Assembly (NCBI GenBank): GCA_958295665.1
Contig: OY282559.1
Location: 259,786,245-259,850,244, forward strand
Length of the DNA: 64,000 bases
Origin: Tipula vernalis
Taxonomy: Eukaryota > Arthropoda > Insecta > Diptera > Tipulidae
Reading direction: 5' to 3'
Below the pieces are notes generated by a model that worked only from the letters and a program-made list of their open reading frames with translations, made no database searches and had not been told where the DNA came from. A program made the translations under genes and the position numbers. Of the stretch, positions 44,585 to 56,508 are shown one piece after another. The first letter of the stretch is position 1, and the number at the start of each line of letters is the position of its first letter.

Positions 44585-46555
44585 CTTTAGATCTAGCTAT
44601 CTAATTTAAAGTAATTACTAAGTGCAAGTTAATATTAAGAAGTAATACAGGTTAAGAAGGCTTATTTATATTACAATAAATAAGTCTTATTCGAAGTCAA
44701 AATAAAAATGGCTACTTATGGAACCTTGGACGTGTCGTTTTGGAATTGTGTTGTTACGTAAAAGCCGTTAGATTTCTATTTGTTAATTTTGTTTCGCTCT
44801 TTTTAATTAAATCGTGTTATGAAGTAATTATCTGTCAACTATTGTTAGTATTATTTTCTAAATTTTACCAAACTTTAACCCTAACCCAAAAATGGTAAGA
44901 GTGCAACACGTAAATTTGGAATAAGACCCCCCTCCCCCTCCCCTTCAACAAAACAGTAATAAAATATTCGTTTTACTAGAGTTTGCTTGACATTTTCAAT
45001 AGTACATCCTAAACAGAATTAACTTCGTTCGGCCGGTAATTAGGTTGGTAAGATTTTGTTTCCATTGCTTAATGCGAAAAGCAGTACGGTTATTGCGGTG
45101 AAATTATATGTCGTTCTCCCAGTTCCATTATAAAAAAACGTTTTGTTAAACGTTCTGCTTTTGAATTGATTGATAAATCGATCCATCATAAGGAAAACAC
45201 ATAATTTTGTTAAATTTAAAAAAAACGAACACATCCACAGCGAATTAATTTTGATCATCAAACAAAAACAATAAAAGATTTAACAAAAGTAAAAATTACA
45301 AAATTTTCTTTAACCTCAAAGGTTAATTGGAAAATAAAACTTTTGTTTTTAATGTTGTGTTTTTATATGACAACCGCGATTACGACACGTTTAAGTAAAT
45401 AAATTATGTTTTTCTTGTTTGTTAAGCTAAAACAATTGAAATTAATAGTATGTACATAGATAATGAAAAGATTTTTGAAGAAAACAAAACGAAAAAGAGA
45501 TAAAGTGACTTAACCTTCCTTGGTTAATTAGAATATAGTATTATTAAAAATCATAAACAAATAAAAATGTTATGTTTTTTTTAAAAATTATGAAATATTG
45601 TATGAACGAAAATATGTAAGAGTAGGTTGATTATTTAGCACTAGTTATAATTTGCATCGTACTCGTATCATAATTAAAATGAAATGCAATTTCCGCCATT
45701 ATGTGTAATCAATGATCATATCATATACATATATATGTATATATAAGTTCCAACATACTTATTTTATCCATTTTACGATGCACATAAATACGAGTATTGT
45801 ATCCGTTAAAGTGCAGAGATAACAACAGTAAAAATAATTGTTAATTCATTTGTATTCATTGCATGTTAAAATAGATGCGGTTTTATATACGTCATAATTT
45901 CTTTGGAAAAGGAAACTGAAAATTTCATTATAATGTGTGTAGGTACTCGTTTGGCTTATAGACGTGGATTCACGATGTATAATGGCGTTGGCATATTTTA
46001 AACATCAAAGTTGACATTGACACGATCAAGTCAAAATAAATTATTTTCTAATTATAAATTCGTATGCGTACGTATAGGCTTACCAAGCTGTCACGATAGT
46101 AAAATATCGTATGTTTGACATATTTTAAGGCATTCAGTAAGTGTTTGTTTAATTACAAGTAATAAAATATAGGCGATTTGATAAAATTAAGTCATTCTAA
46201 AATCGTAAATAACATTTATTTTATTATTAGTTGGTTTCACTCGTTATTAACATTTAACAATATGTTTATCTAAGATTAAGTCATAACAAATAATAAAGCC
46301 CACACTTAAGAATTAGTAGCAATAGTTTTTTTTTTTTTTTTAATTTTTGCCTTTTAAATGCTGCCATTGGCTTTATTCTTGTTTCTTTCTACATAAGAAA
46401 CTAATAAGAAGTATTAAAATCTTAAGCTAAAATTATTACATAATTTAAGTCTTAACCAATGTTAATACTTATTATTAGTGTTCACAATTTAATTAATTTG
46501 AATAATACTTACATGTATGTACAAACTAAACATTTAATAAAATTACAGGTTCATC
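44585..46555. other. Gene-free AT-rich stretch
   Basis: No coding motif, RNA gene or terminal repeat pair was recognised. A small inverted pair GGCTTATTTATATTACAATA/AATAAGTC lies near 44658. Homopolymer T tracts occur near 46325. Confidence 0.4.
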
Positions 46556-46559
46556 AGTG

Positions 46560-47210
46560 CGCGTGGACCACTTCTTCTCAGTAGCCTATAAATCGCCAAT
46601 TTGTTGAAATGTGTCTCAAGTTTTGAGTAATATTTCGAAATTCGTTGCCGTAGTTCTCTGGGGGTGATTATCGCTTTTTTTTGATTATCGCTTTGTACAG
46701 TAAAACTTTATTGGCTAATGACAACTGAGATTTTCTTCCAATACATTTTAGAAAATGTAATTTTTATTTCGTTGAGCTTTGCTTCAATATGATTTTCCAA
46801 CGTCTTCAATCCTATTGTTGTATATTTGCACCGTTTAACGCCACAGTGAATGTGACGTGAGTTGATTTGTTTTCGTTCACTCTTTCTTGTTCAGAATGGC
46901 CGTATCATCGGCAAATGTTGATATTATTACTTTGTTGATTACTCGTACATGTAAATCGGTTGTGTACAACAAGTATAAAATTTGCCCTAGTTCGCTGCCG
47001 TGCGGGACATCTGCGTTAATACCGTTTAAGCAGGTAATTGCGTTATTTTGTTTGACCATATACATATTCCCAGAACTGAGTGAAATTTCTTCTGTAGAAA
47101 GTGTTTAATTTTGAATATTAGTCCATCGTGACAAACCTTATCAAAGGCATGTGTGATATCCAAGAAGCGGCTGAGCAATGGTTCTTTTCACCGAAGGTGA
47201 AATGATCGCA
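46560..47210 (-). pseudogene. Jockey-type RT fragment
   Basis: The minus strand encodes GFLDITHAFDKVCHDGLIFK-like sequence (motif A, about 47130-47190), then GINADVPHGSELGQILYLLY with TTDLHVRVI and STFADDTAIL (motifs B and C, 46877-47065). The frame continues in another register with NHIEAKLNEIKITFSK, the thumb region. This is the palm of a Jockey-group RT with the YADD-type box as FADD. It is truncated on both sides and frameshifted. Confidence 0.72.
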
Positions 47211-47699
47211 TTTATACACAGTTGAAAAAATATTGCTTATGTAATGCAAATTGCATTACATATAGGTCCAGTGCAAGGCTGTATTACAAAATGAGACAAA
47301 GCTTGCATTAAAAATTAGTTTGATACAATTTGCATTGATTTGTAAAACAGCAATTAGATTAAATTTTAGTACAACATTCCACTAGAATATAAAGCAAATT
47401 GTAGAAGAACCGTTAACCAACTTCATTAAAATTTTATTAAATTTTAAAGCAAGTTATATTATATTTATTTATAAAAAATTAACAATTTTAAACACTATAC
47501 TAAAACTAAAAGTTTTTAGGAGAGCGGATAGCTAATGGATTTATGGTCCTTTAAAAGCTAATCAGCTCTCCTCTAAAACAAAAATTAGACAGAAATAATG
47601 TACAAGGTATAAAATAACAATTTAGTAATAAACTGCAAGTTAAATATATAATAATAAAAAAAAAAATATAAAATAATGAAAATAAAATAATAAAATAAG
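47211..47699. other. AT-rich spacer with TTGCATTA-type repeats
   Basis: TGCATTA or TAATGCA occurs several times at about 47240-47340. Similar TGCATTAAA motifs recur at 52285-52310 and 52720-52780, beyond the CR1-like element, so this may be one dispersed repeat split by it. No gene is seen. Confidence 0.35.
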
Positions 47700-47799
47700 G
47701 TGAATAAACAAATTTAAAAGATACAGATAATATGTCGCGTTACAAATTTAAAAGATACAGATAATAAGTCGTCTTCAACCAGTTCAGCCAAATACGTCT

Positions 47800-49499
47800 T
47801 TAAAGTTTTCTTGAAATTGTAAACAAATGGTTATATACATATGGACCAAAGTACGATATGGATTTTCTACCAAATTCAGTTTTGATTTTATAACATTTTA
47901 AAAGATTAGAACAACGGGCTGTATGGCTATGATTTACATACTGAAACTCAATGTTTGATAGCGTTGACGATAATCGCAAACATTTATACATATACATATA
48001 GTGAAACATGAAATTGGAATAATGCGTTTATTGGTAGGATTCCTTCAGTTACATTCTTATACAGCTCGACGGAGGGAAACAAGTGTGGAAGCCTATTGAT
48101 AGCTTTGCAGCTTTTGTTTTGTAAAATTTGCAACCTTTTTTCTTTGATTTTCCAATATGACCAAAACAAGCAATCGCCTAATAGAATCTTGTGTGAATAA
48201 ATGAAGAATAAATCAGTTTTAGAATATGTTGTGGAACAAAGGAAGCAAGCTTCTTAATCAAATAAATAAACGGACTGACTTTTAAACTCAACGTATGAAT
48301 GTGTTCATTCCAAGACATATGCTTATCAAGTAAAACTCCAAGATATTTGAGTTTATCAACTCCCTCGATAATACCATTTAAAACTTACAAGGGTTGGAAA
48401 TCACAATGAGGGAGGACGGGCGATTGAAAGATAATAAATTTGGTTTTGTTGAAGTTTACAAATATTTTATTTACATTGAAATATTCTATAAGTACAGTAA
48501 CGTCGTTTTCCATGTATGTCATGGCTTGGGAGCAATCTTTGGAATTATAGAATATTGCGCTATCATCAGCAAACATTCTAATTTTCCCAGCCAGAGGTAG
48601 GTGTGATATATCATTTATGAAAACCAGAAATAGAATAGGGCCAAGTACACTACCCTGGGGGACGCCGCAATTAATCTCTAACTACTAATTACACCATCTA
48701 AAGCCACAAATTGTTTACGATTTTGAAGGTAACTCATCCAAAGATTATAAGCCAAGCCCCGAAAGCCATAGCAATACAACTTACTTAGAAGTAGACGATG
48801 CAGTCAAACGCTTTATGCAGATCTAAAAATAGATCACATATATCGAAAGCTCGGTAAATCAGATCAGTAATCTCAATTAAAGCGGTATATGTGCCAGACC
48901 CCTGTCTAAAACCATATTGATGGCAGTAAAAAAAATCTAAAGCGTTTAGATATTCAGTCAGGCGAGTTGCAATTCATTTTTCAAGTATTTTTTTCAAACC
49001 CAGACAAGACAGAAATTGGTCGGTAGTTACTAGCAGCTTTGCAGTCTCATGATTTAAATATTGGTGTCACTTTTGCAATCTTCAAACAATCAGGATAAAT
49101 GCCGGTTTCAAACACTACATTGAATAAATCCGTCAATATTTGAGAAAAGAATGCTGAGTTACGTTTTATAACAGTATTATGAATATTATCATACCCACCA
49201 CCCTTATTATTGTCTAAATTATTAATTATATTAAATGTTTCCGTAACGGATATTGGGCGCAAAAAAAATGAATTCGAGCTGTTATTCTGCAGATTGTATA
49301 ATTCAGTATTACCATTACTTGTAGAAGAGAGGCTGTTGCCAATATTCACAAAATGGCTATTGAATATATTTACAATACTGGGAAGGTCTTTGTATTCGAC
49401 ATCATTTTGTACAATGGAGTGGATATCCGCTTTAGTATTATGCTTAATGAATTGATTTATTTGATTCCATACTTTCTTTTGATTTAAATTATTAAACAA
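47800..49499 (-). pseudogene. CR1-like element: reverse transcriptase and C-terminal domain
   Basis: In order on the minus strand: NNKGGGYDNIHNTVIKRNSA with CLKIAKVTPIFKS (49047-49290); FRQGSGTYTALIEITDLIYR with DLFLDLHKAFDCI (motif A, about 48810-48910); INCGVPQGSVLGPILFLVFI (motif B, about 48610-48680); and RMFADDSAIFYN (catalytic box, 48540-48576). The C-terminal domain follows with RLQILQNKSCKAINRLPHLF (about 48080-48140) and TARCSNLLKCYKIKTEFGRK with SISYFGPYVYNHL near 47830. All key RT motifs survive, but in at least four frames. Confidence 0.82.
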
Positions 49500-50638
49500 A
49501 TTTTTGAAATATAATTTTTTTGCGTAGTATTTTTAGATTTGATCTTTTTATTGAGTAAATCTAGTCTGTCCTTTAACGCAGAGTTGTTTATGCTTTGTTT
49601 AAACCTTTTGAGTGTGCGATTTTTTTCTTTTATTAGATTCCAAAGATCTAGATTCATCCAAGGACAAATACTAGCATTTTTCATTTTCACCTGTACTTGT
49701 TTAGACTTCGAAAATTTACCAACCAACTCATTATATTTTCTAAAGATTAATTTTAGGGTTGAATCAGGGTTGTGAATGTCAAATGAGGTTGAAAATAAAA
49801 ATTCATCGAAGTATTGATTCACTTTGTCATAATTTACCGTTTTCTTTTCTAATTCCTTATTTATGTATTTCGGTTTAAACACGAATTTTGAAAAAATAAA
49901 ACTATGATCACTGATATCAGATTCAATTGTTGAGTTAAAAACTCGTTCTATATTAAGAAAACTGCAAATAGCATGATCTAAAATATTACCATTTACTGGT
50001 CTGGTAGCAAATGTATTAGTAACAATCATACCATGACTTAATAAGGTGGAATTGTACTCAGAAATTAGTTTTAATTTTTTATTAATCGGTATATTCAAAT
50101 CTCCTACCATAATAAAGTCAGAATTGGAATTGTTGCTACATAGAAGTTGTTCCAAGAATTCTAAAAATTAAGTAGTATCAGAGCCAAGTGGCCTATTATA
50201 GATCCCACAAATATTAATTGGATTAAACCGCGAGAGTTGAATACAAATGAACTGGAACGGCAAGGTTCCATCGTCATTGTTTAGGATATTATAGCGAATA
50301 TCTTCCCTGATGAACATCGCAATCCCCCCCCCCCAAGACCTGTCATCTCTACAAGAGAAGACGTTTGAGAAATTTTTAATATTAAAGGAGAATATATTTG
50401 AGCTTTTAATAAATGTTTCGGTTATAACTATCAAATGAATCTCAGTATGTAAATGTAAACTATCAATGAAATTTAGTAAATCGTCAAACTTACTTAGTTC
50501 ATTCATGCCCCAAATATTAAATTGAAGTACACACAGGCTTTTGGAAGAAACATTCATATCAACATGATCCAATGAGAAATCATTAATATTTGAAAAATAA
50601 TTGTTAAAACATTTTGCTTTTAAAGATTTAAAAGTCAT
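49484..50638 (-). pseudogene. CR1-like element: apurinic endonuclease
   Basis: The 50168-50638 frame reads CVLQFNIWGMNELSKFDDLL, LIVITETFIKS (catalytic E in TET), RSWGGGIAMFIREDI and NICGIYNRPLGSD. A stop then separates it from 49484-50155, with DFIMVGDLNIPINKKLKLIS (GDLN motif), NGNILDHAICSF and ESDISDHSFIFSKF (SDH motif), followed by the linker. This endonuclease nicks the target to start reverse transcription. One in-frame stop or indel near 50160 breaks it. Confidence 0.85.
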
Positions 50639-51045
50639 TCAATAAAAACTGATTAGAAAATCTAAAACGATATAAAAGAAAGAAAACTTTAAAAGTATGT
50701 AAAAAAAAATTTGAATACAAAAATATGAAAAGCTGAAAGTGGATATAATACAAAATGTGGAAAAAAAATAAAAAAAATCCATGCATTAAAACTAAAAATA
50801 TTGATAAAAGACTCAAGGACAGAAACAATAAATCACGATGGTGTAATATTACCTTTAAAATACAGAATTTTGATACCAACATATAGTGCAAATGTAGTTG
50901 TGTGATGTGATTGTAATGATGCTTTATTAATTGTAGATGTGTATTAAACCGCTTCCTGTGTAACGGAAGCAGCAGCCCGTCGTGATTTTGGTGTCCTAAT
51001 ACTGGATGAATCGGATGGATGATGAAATTTATCAAATTGATCAAT

Positions 51046-51957
51046 TTAATAAATTCTTGAATCAGCTTTTTCCCGTAAGTAAATAATATTGTTTTTACAC
51101 CAAAGATATTTGAGATTGAGTTTATTTTTAACAATTTTAGCTGCATTATATAATCGTGACAGGAATTTCGTAAGATGGTGTAGTAAAAATATCCTCTGAT
51201 TCTGAAGTGCTGTGGAATAGTCAGTTGACAGCTCGTGAAAGAATATTGTTTTCCTTTTCCGAAACGAATTCAGTAACATATGTTTAAGTTCAAGTGTTAA
51301 AATAAATGCATTTTTTAATAATGAAGTTGTTTGTTTAATATGTGACATCTGTTTGGTAGATATTAAATCCTCCTTTGTTATTGTAACACCGATTAAGTTA
51401 CCAATTTTCATTATTATACTCGGAATGTCTTCACAGTTTGTTGGAATGCCACATAAAATAATATTGTTCTTATTTAGCTCTTGAATAGGACGATCTAATA
51501 GAGCTTCCATAGTGTTCATTTGTTCGGCCTGTGCTTCGGCTTTTTGTTCAAGAAGCTCAAGTCTCTGGTTAGAACGTTGGGCACCCTTAGACAGTTCAGC
51601 TACGGTGAGTTTCATATCATCCAGTGAGTGGCACAAGAAATTTACTGAATTTTTTAATGAGTCCACTTGACTTTGTATGCCTTTCAGTATAGTTACTACA
51701 TCCGCTAAATTAGGTATCATAATATCACCGAGAACATCATTTGTGTTAACTGGTACCGTATCATCATTAATGGATGTTTTAGAGGTTGAACGACAATCGG
51801 GACAAAGCCATTTTGTTGATCCAGCTTTAAGGTCCTTAAGAACCTCGCCTGTTATATCAGCACACTTAACATGGAAAACACTTGTACAAGTTCCACATTT
51901 AACTCCAGGGCGACTTTTGATAATGCCCTTGAGACACTTTTCACAATTTCCAGCCAT
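51046..51957 (-). pseudogene. CR1-like element: ORF1 with PHD finger and coiled coil
   Basis: The ATG at 51957 was chosen (MAGNCEKCLKGI). The first 60 residues form a PHD-type zinc finger, CEKC then VKCGTCTSVFHVKCADITGE and WLCPDC, giving C4-H-C3 ligands. A predicted coiled coil with heptad leucines follows (LKGIQSQVDSLKNSVNFL to QAEQMNTMEALLDRPI). An RRM-like/esterase-linked segment NKNNIILCGIPTN follows, as in CR1-type ORF1 proteins. The frame remains open for about 300 residues but drifts near the C terminus (SRLYNAAKIVKNKLNLKYLW is followed by a stop). ORF1 proteins bind the element RNA. Confidence 0.8.
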
Positions 51958-52080
51958 TTTGGCCCCCAAAAATATATCAACTCGGCACAGTAATTAAAGT
52001 TTATAAAGTTTATACTAATTAAAAACAAGAATAACAGTTAGGCAGAAATAAATCGATACACCGTAAGCAACAACGAAAAA

Positions 52081-52850
52081 AAAAATGAATTGAAATACAG
52101 TATTTAGTTAGGATTACGGGATAATTCACTTTATTAGTTATTATGTTTGTATAACAAATCACCGAAATGTTTAACTATCACTATTATTATCACTGCCTAT
52201 TAATTACGGATTATTGTATCACAGACAAGTAAATTTAAATCACAAAAACACACTGGGCAATAAATAAAACAAAAATTTTAAAAATGAAGTTGCATTAAAG
52301 TTGCATTAAAAGCTCCGTAATTTTAACAATTTTTTTTTTGTTTTTCCGGGGTTGTTGTTTGTTTTTGGTACCTTGAGGTTGAGGGTCGAAATCTCTTTCA
52401 ATGGGCGGGCCAGCCTAGTTCACTTTATGGTCGCCCAAGGTAATAACTTATCAATTAAGAACTGAAAAGCTTATGTTAAAACATAATAGATATTTTCGAA
52501 TCCGGAAAACTAAATCATTAAAGATTTATTAAGCTGCTTATATGTCATGTAGTCGGTTTGATTTAGTGAATTTTATACCAGTAATGCAAAATTCGTGCAT
52601 GATCTTATTATTCATATTACATTTAAGTCCGCTTGTTTTAGCGAATTTTATGTTGGTATAATTTTTCAATTTGAGCAGGTTGCTTTAACATGTTTAATAG
52701 TTGTATTAAAAATATTTTTTAATGCAAATACTGCTTTAGAAATCCTCATAATTGCATTAAAATTCATTTTAACGCAATCAGCAATAAAATCATGTTCGGG
52801 CTTATGTAATTTTTAATTGTATTCTTCTAATGAAATCTAAAAAAATAAAA
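52081..52850. other. Untranslated region and spacer
   Basis: No gene is seen. A GC-richer piece at about 52340-52440 (around GGGCGGGCCAGCCTAG) may be a promoter-proximal part of the CR1-like element or another repeat. TTGCATTAAA motifs occur at 52288, 52300 and 52757. Confidence 0.35.
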
Positions 52851-52876
52851 TATATCACCTCGTATAAAACAAAGGT

Positions 52877-53304
52877 TTAGAATTGGATTATGAATTCGGG
52901 TAGCACGAAATAATTAGCTTCTTCGTGTTGTTTGAATACTGTTGTTAGATGAGCAGCAAAATCATTAGCCTTTACTTCATCACTTTCTGACAAATTTCCA
53001 GTTAGTAGTTTAATCGGTGGATTCGAGTTTGTTGACCTTTTTAAGTTCTTTGTTGGTAACTCTCGGTCTTGAACGTTTACTACGAGTTTACTTAAATAGT
53101 TCTGGATACTCAGGTTTTCTTCTTCTCGCAATGAAATTTTAGGGCCTTAATAGCTCGATTTAATTTCCATTTCAATAACGGTGATTTTGTTTGTACCAAT
53201 TGACTTCGAATTTTCGCTTTTCCTGGATCAGCTTCTATACATATCGTGAGAAATATGTTAGTAAAGAACAATATAGATGTGTGGATCATTGAAGAATTAA
53301 TCAA
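52877..53304 (-). pseudogene. Jockey element fragment (linker between endonuclease and RT)
   Basis: Minus-strand frames read KIRSQLVQTKSPLLKWKLNR with AIKALKF, then ENLSIQNYLSKLVVNVQD, NLKRSTNSNPPIKLLTGNLS and VKANDFAAHLTTVFKQHEEA. These match the Jockey linker (LNRA.k.Lk, f...l..L.....y, kPp..l..........eK...fA.hL..vF). There is one frameshift near 53120. Neither endonuclease nor RT proper is retained. Confidence 0.68.
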
Positions 53305-53568
53305 ATTGCTAGAAGAAATTACCAGTCAAAATTATTTGAAATTCTGAAATAAATAAATCCTGTCCTTTAAGAGGTACATTGGCAAATATTTATCTAAACA
53401 ATTTCGAAAATAGTTACGTTTTAAACAACAAAAAACAAATTCTACAAAGATGTTAAATATTGGCACAGAGATGATATTGTGATTTTATATTCTGGTACTT
53501 GCACACAGTTAGATAATTTTCTAAATTTCTTAAGCAATGTTCATCAAAAAATTAAATTTTTGGATTTA

Positions 53569-53942
53569 GGCGGTTTTCGAAACCGATACTTATTTCATAT
53601 TTATTTACTTATTCGACGCCATCTTAAATAAGTAAGTAAAATCATTCGAATTGATTTCACTTACTTATTTTGACAGCAACAACAAAAATTTATTTGTTTT
53701 CCATTTTTTTTGAGTTACATAATATGTTTATAACACTAACACTTGATAAAACAATGAGAGTATTGAATTTTGATAACCTCTAAATAATTAATTATCTGAA
53801 AGAATTCATTTTTTACTTCAGTTTTTGTCAAAAGCAAATTAATTTTTCGGTATCACGCTACCTTATAAGATAAGTCACCTCGAAAATATACTTATTTGAA
53901 TAAGTTAGGTTCCACAAATAAGTATTCGTTTCGAAAACAGCC
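53569..53942. mobile_element. Harbinger/Tourist-type MITE (374 bp)
   Basis: The ends GGCGGTTTTCGAAACCGATA and, inverted, GGCTGTTTTCGAAACGAATA form ~27-bp imperfect terminal inverted repeats continuing to ACTTATTT. TTA is duplicated at 53566-53568 and 53943-53945. A TTA/TAA 3-bp duplication and GG start fit PIF/Harbinger. An internal ACTTACTTATTT motif recurs in both orientations. No coding capacity. Confidence 0.8.
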
Positions 53943-54103
53943 TTAAACATACAAAATTCTTACAATCAACCTACGCAGACCAGTCATACGCATACCATCC
54001 ATGCAATCCATGTCCTCACAAAATTGCATCTTGCAACCATTTAATTCAAAAATTGAATAATATTAAGATGTCCGAACAGGAATATAGGGCCCGATTCCCT
54101 TAG

Positions 54104-54390
54104 TCGCTGGCTTATATCGCTGGGCACGCCAAATAACAGTTATGTTTTCATATTCCTTCTAACTATAAACTCTATATATGGCTGCTATGAAAATCATAAC
54201 AATGCACTTACTTTTTACGATTCAAGTCATTTCAAATGACTTTCCTAATCACTTGAAATGACTATTGTCGTAAAATGTCACTGCAATATGATGTTTTTGA
54301 CAGCAGCCATACAGAATTTATAGAAGGAACATGAAAACTTGACTAAATATAAACTGAAGGTTATCAAATTGATCGCAAGCCAGAACTGTT
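54104..54390. mobile_element. Hairpin-forming MITE-like sequence
   Basis: Arms AGTTATGTTTTCATATTCCT (54138) and AGAAGGAACATGAAAACT (54322) pair imperfectly, along with CTATATATGGCTGCT and AGCAGCCATACAG. The centre contains AGTCATTTCAAATGACT, itself a palindrome. Outer CTGGCTT and AAGCCAG motifs extend the symmetry. Target duplication not defined. Confidence 0.5.
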
Positions 54391-54613
54391 ACCAACCAGA
54401 TAAAATTGATAGCATGAATATGGCATACCGAAATAAAATTGTGTAGTTATCTCTTTGGATTTCGGCGATGGTACTCAAAATACGAGATATATCAGCGTAG
54501 AATACAATCCAAATTTCAATAACATTTCCAAAAATTATTTCAAAGTTATGCCTTTACAATCGCAGCTGGTACTGCCATACGACTGAAATCCACCTCAATG
54601 TGGACCTGTAATA

Positions 54614-55045
54614 ATGCAGGGCACTCATCTAAATTGTGTAACAAAGGGATTCCTAGGACCATCAACTACTATATATACTGTCCCGTCACTATCTCTTGAC
54701 ATAATGTTCCAGACTATGATCCCCTCCAGAGAGGACTGGGTGATGGAGGCAGTTCAGGAACCAGGAGTTATAAACTTCTTCACTGATGGTTCGAAAAGGG
54801 ATGGGAAAGTCGGGCCTGGAGTGTTTTGTGAGGAACTTCTGATAAACCTCTCCTTCCGTCTCCCCAACTACTGTAGCATTTTACAAGCTGAAGCTAACAT
54901 AAAATAAATCGTAGACTGGTTAAGGTACGTATAATTTAATATCGGCAGGTGATATTCGCATTTATACTGACAGTCAGGCTGCCATTAAGGCGTTATACCA
55001 CTGTAGAAGCCTTAAAATGAACCAACATTTTGACAGTATTTTTGG
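54614..55045 (+). pseudogene. I-like non-LTR element: RNase H fragment
   Basis: The frame reads FQTMIPSREDW, then GVINFFTDGSKRDGKVGPGV (catalytic D of the TDGS motif) and SFRLPNYCSILQAEANI (catalytic E). After a frameshift, AGDIRIYTDSQAAIKALYHC gives the third catalytic aspartate in YTDSQAA. This is an RNase H1-type domain as carried by I/R1-group non-LTR elements. The family matches the minus-strand copy at 56509-59060. Sequence after about 55045 is unrelated, so an insertion or rearrangement has split the C terminus from the likely 3' end at 55641-55875. Confidence 0.8.
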
Positions 55046-55640
55046 ATCGAAAACTATTTTTATTCACGAAACAAAATATACCACATATGTATTAAGGTAC
55101 AAATATTGGTTTTTCAATATAATGAATTTTACAAAATGGCGCCACACCAATGGAAATCCATCTTTTTAAAAAATGTATTTAATGTCGTTGTGTAAATTTG
55201 ATCCTGCAGAGAAATACGTAAGGAATTTTAAAAATATTAATTTTTGAAGAAATACCGCGCTTTTGAAAAACAAAATCGATTATCGCGCAAAAAATTAACA
55301 GAAATTTGTTAATAACTTTTAGAATTTTTAATATTTTGCAAAATCCATACGTATTTCCCTTCAAAATTTAATATACGAGTAGAAGCTACAGTTAAAACTT
55401 GAATTCAATCGGATGAAAGTTGTTTGAGTTATGCTGCAAACCAATTGAAAAATCTAAATCGCGAGAAATACGTAATTTCCTACGTTCTGATATTACATGA
55501 CATTATTGAATTAAAGTGTTTAAACATATTTAAAAAAAAAAAATCCGGTATTAAATCATTTCTATCATATTGTTGAAGAGTTAACTCTCGCCCGCATCGA
55601 TTAGACAAAAAAAAAATTTTTTTAAATTACAGTACCATAA
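55046..55640. other. Unassigned AT-rich insert in the I-like element
   Basis: Separates the RNase H fragment from the probable 3' end of the same element. GAGAAATACGTAA occurs twice (55208 and 55463), and ATACGTATTTCCC lies inverted near 55348. No coding motif. Confidence 0.35.
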
Positions 55641-55875
55641 GGCCTTAGCGCTTCAGTCACACCTCCTTACGTCTAAAGTAGTCCAAAACTATCCCTCATC
55701 TCTTCACGAGCGTTCAACATTCATCTTATATGGCATTTCACCAGTACAGGGAATATATAACAAGAACGAGCTGGCTCGTCGTGGCATTATGAGCCATATT
55801 AAAAAAGCAGAAGGTATATTGAAATGCCTCTTGGTCTTCCTGGACCGCCACCTTAACTTAACCTAACCTAACCTA
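55641..55875 (+). pseudogene. I-like element 3' end with CCTAA-type tail
   Basis: A frame ending NKNELARRGIMSHIKKAEGI followed by CLLVFLDRHL resembles the C terminus of the RNase H-bearing element. It is followed by the tail TTAACTTAACCTAACCTAAC. The minus-strand copy at 56509 has a similar tail, so the assignment rests mainly on this tail. Confidence 0.42.
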
Positions 55876-55889
55876 TGGCTATAAAATCT

Positions 55890-56305
55890 CGTTTAAAAAT
55901 CAAAATTCTTTGGAACAAAAAATTCAACTCAAGGACAACACAATTTTCGTTACCGGTGTCTTTAAACTAACATGTTCTGATTGCCCATCATTCTATATTG
56001 ACCAAACTGGAAGGTCGTTCAAACAAAGACTCAAAGATCATATAGGAAAAGAGCAAATATAGGTATAGGAAAAACCAGAACTGTTTCGAATTTCGCACAA
56101 CACATAAATGAAACACAACTCAACAACTATAAATTTGGATTTAAATTGGGAAATAATCTTTAGATTGAAAAAAGAGGATGTACTCGTATAATGCATCGTT
56201 TAGAGGAAGTTGAAATTTACAAAAACAAAAACAACAATTTTTTAATGAATACTAAAATTAACAACACAACCAACAAGTTATACAATTTGATTCTACAAAC
56301 TTCGT
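55890..56305 (+). pseudogene. Penelope-like element: GIY-YIG endonuclease
   Basis: One frame reads GVFKLTCSDCPSFYIDQTGR then SFKQRLKDHIG: the Penelope GIY-YIG nuclease, with the CxxC insertion and the YIGQTGR motif, here YIDQTGR. A later frame gives FAQHINETQLNNYKF and MHRLEEVEIYKNKNNNFLMN, the end of the domain with its conserved glutamate. There is a frameshift near 56060. RT is absent upstream; the fragment follows directly after the I-like element's tail. Confidence 0.8.
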
Positions 56306-56508
56306 AAATCAATGTAAGCTGTTCATCTAATAATGTATATTCAACATTTTTTGATCAACGTAAATACGAAGTATGAATATTTTCCTGTGTATAAAGACGA
56401 AAAATAGTCGTTATTTTTGTAGTAGAAAAGTAATTACCAGCGGATGATGATAATTTAATATCGTAATCGATCTTGGTCGCAAGATACAAATAAAACAACA
56501 AATTTCAC

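Larger units (their letters stand above)
47700..52080 (-). mobile_element. Nearly full-length CR1-like non-LTR retrotransposon with PHD-finger ORF1
   Basis: Minus-strand relics appear in the order ORF1 (PHD finger and coiled coil), endonuclease, RT and C-terminal domain, the layout of CR1/Jockey-superfamily elements. No RNase H is visible. Frameshifts separate ORF1, the two halves of the endonuclease and at least three RT pieces, so it is inactive. The 5' untranslated region probably extends above 51957. The 3' end lies near 47700, and its tail and target duplication could not be defined. Confidence 0.78.

Noticed and set aside
55850..55875. CCTAA tract as genuine telomere DNA
   Set aside because: Only a few units, located at the 3' end of a retroelement and matched by another copy; a tail explains it better.
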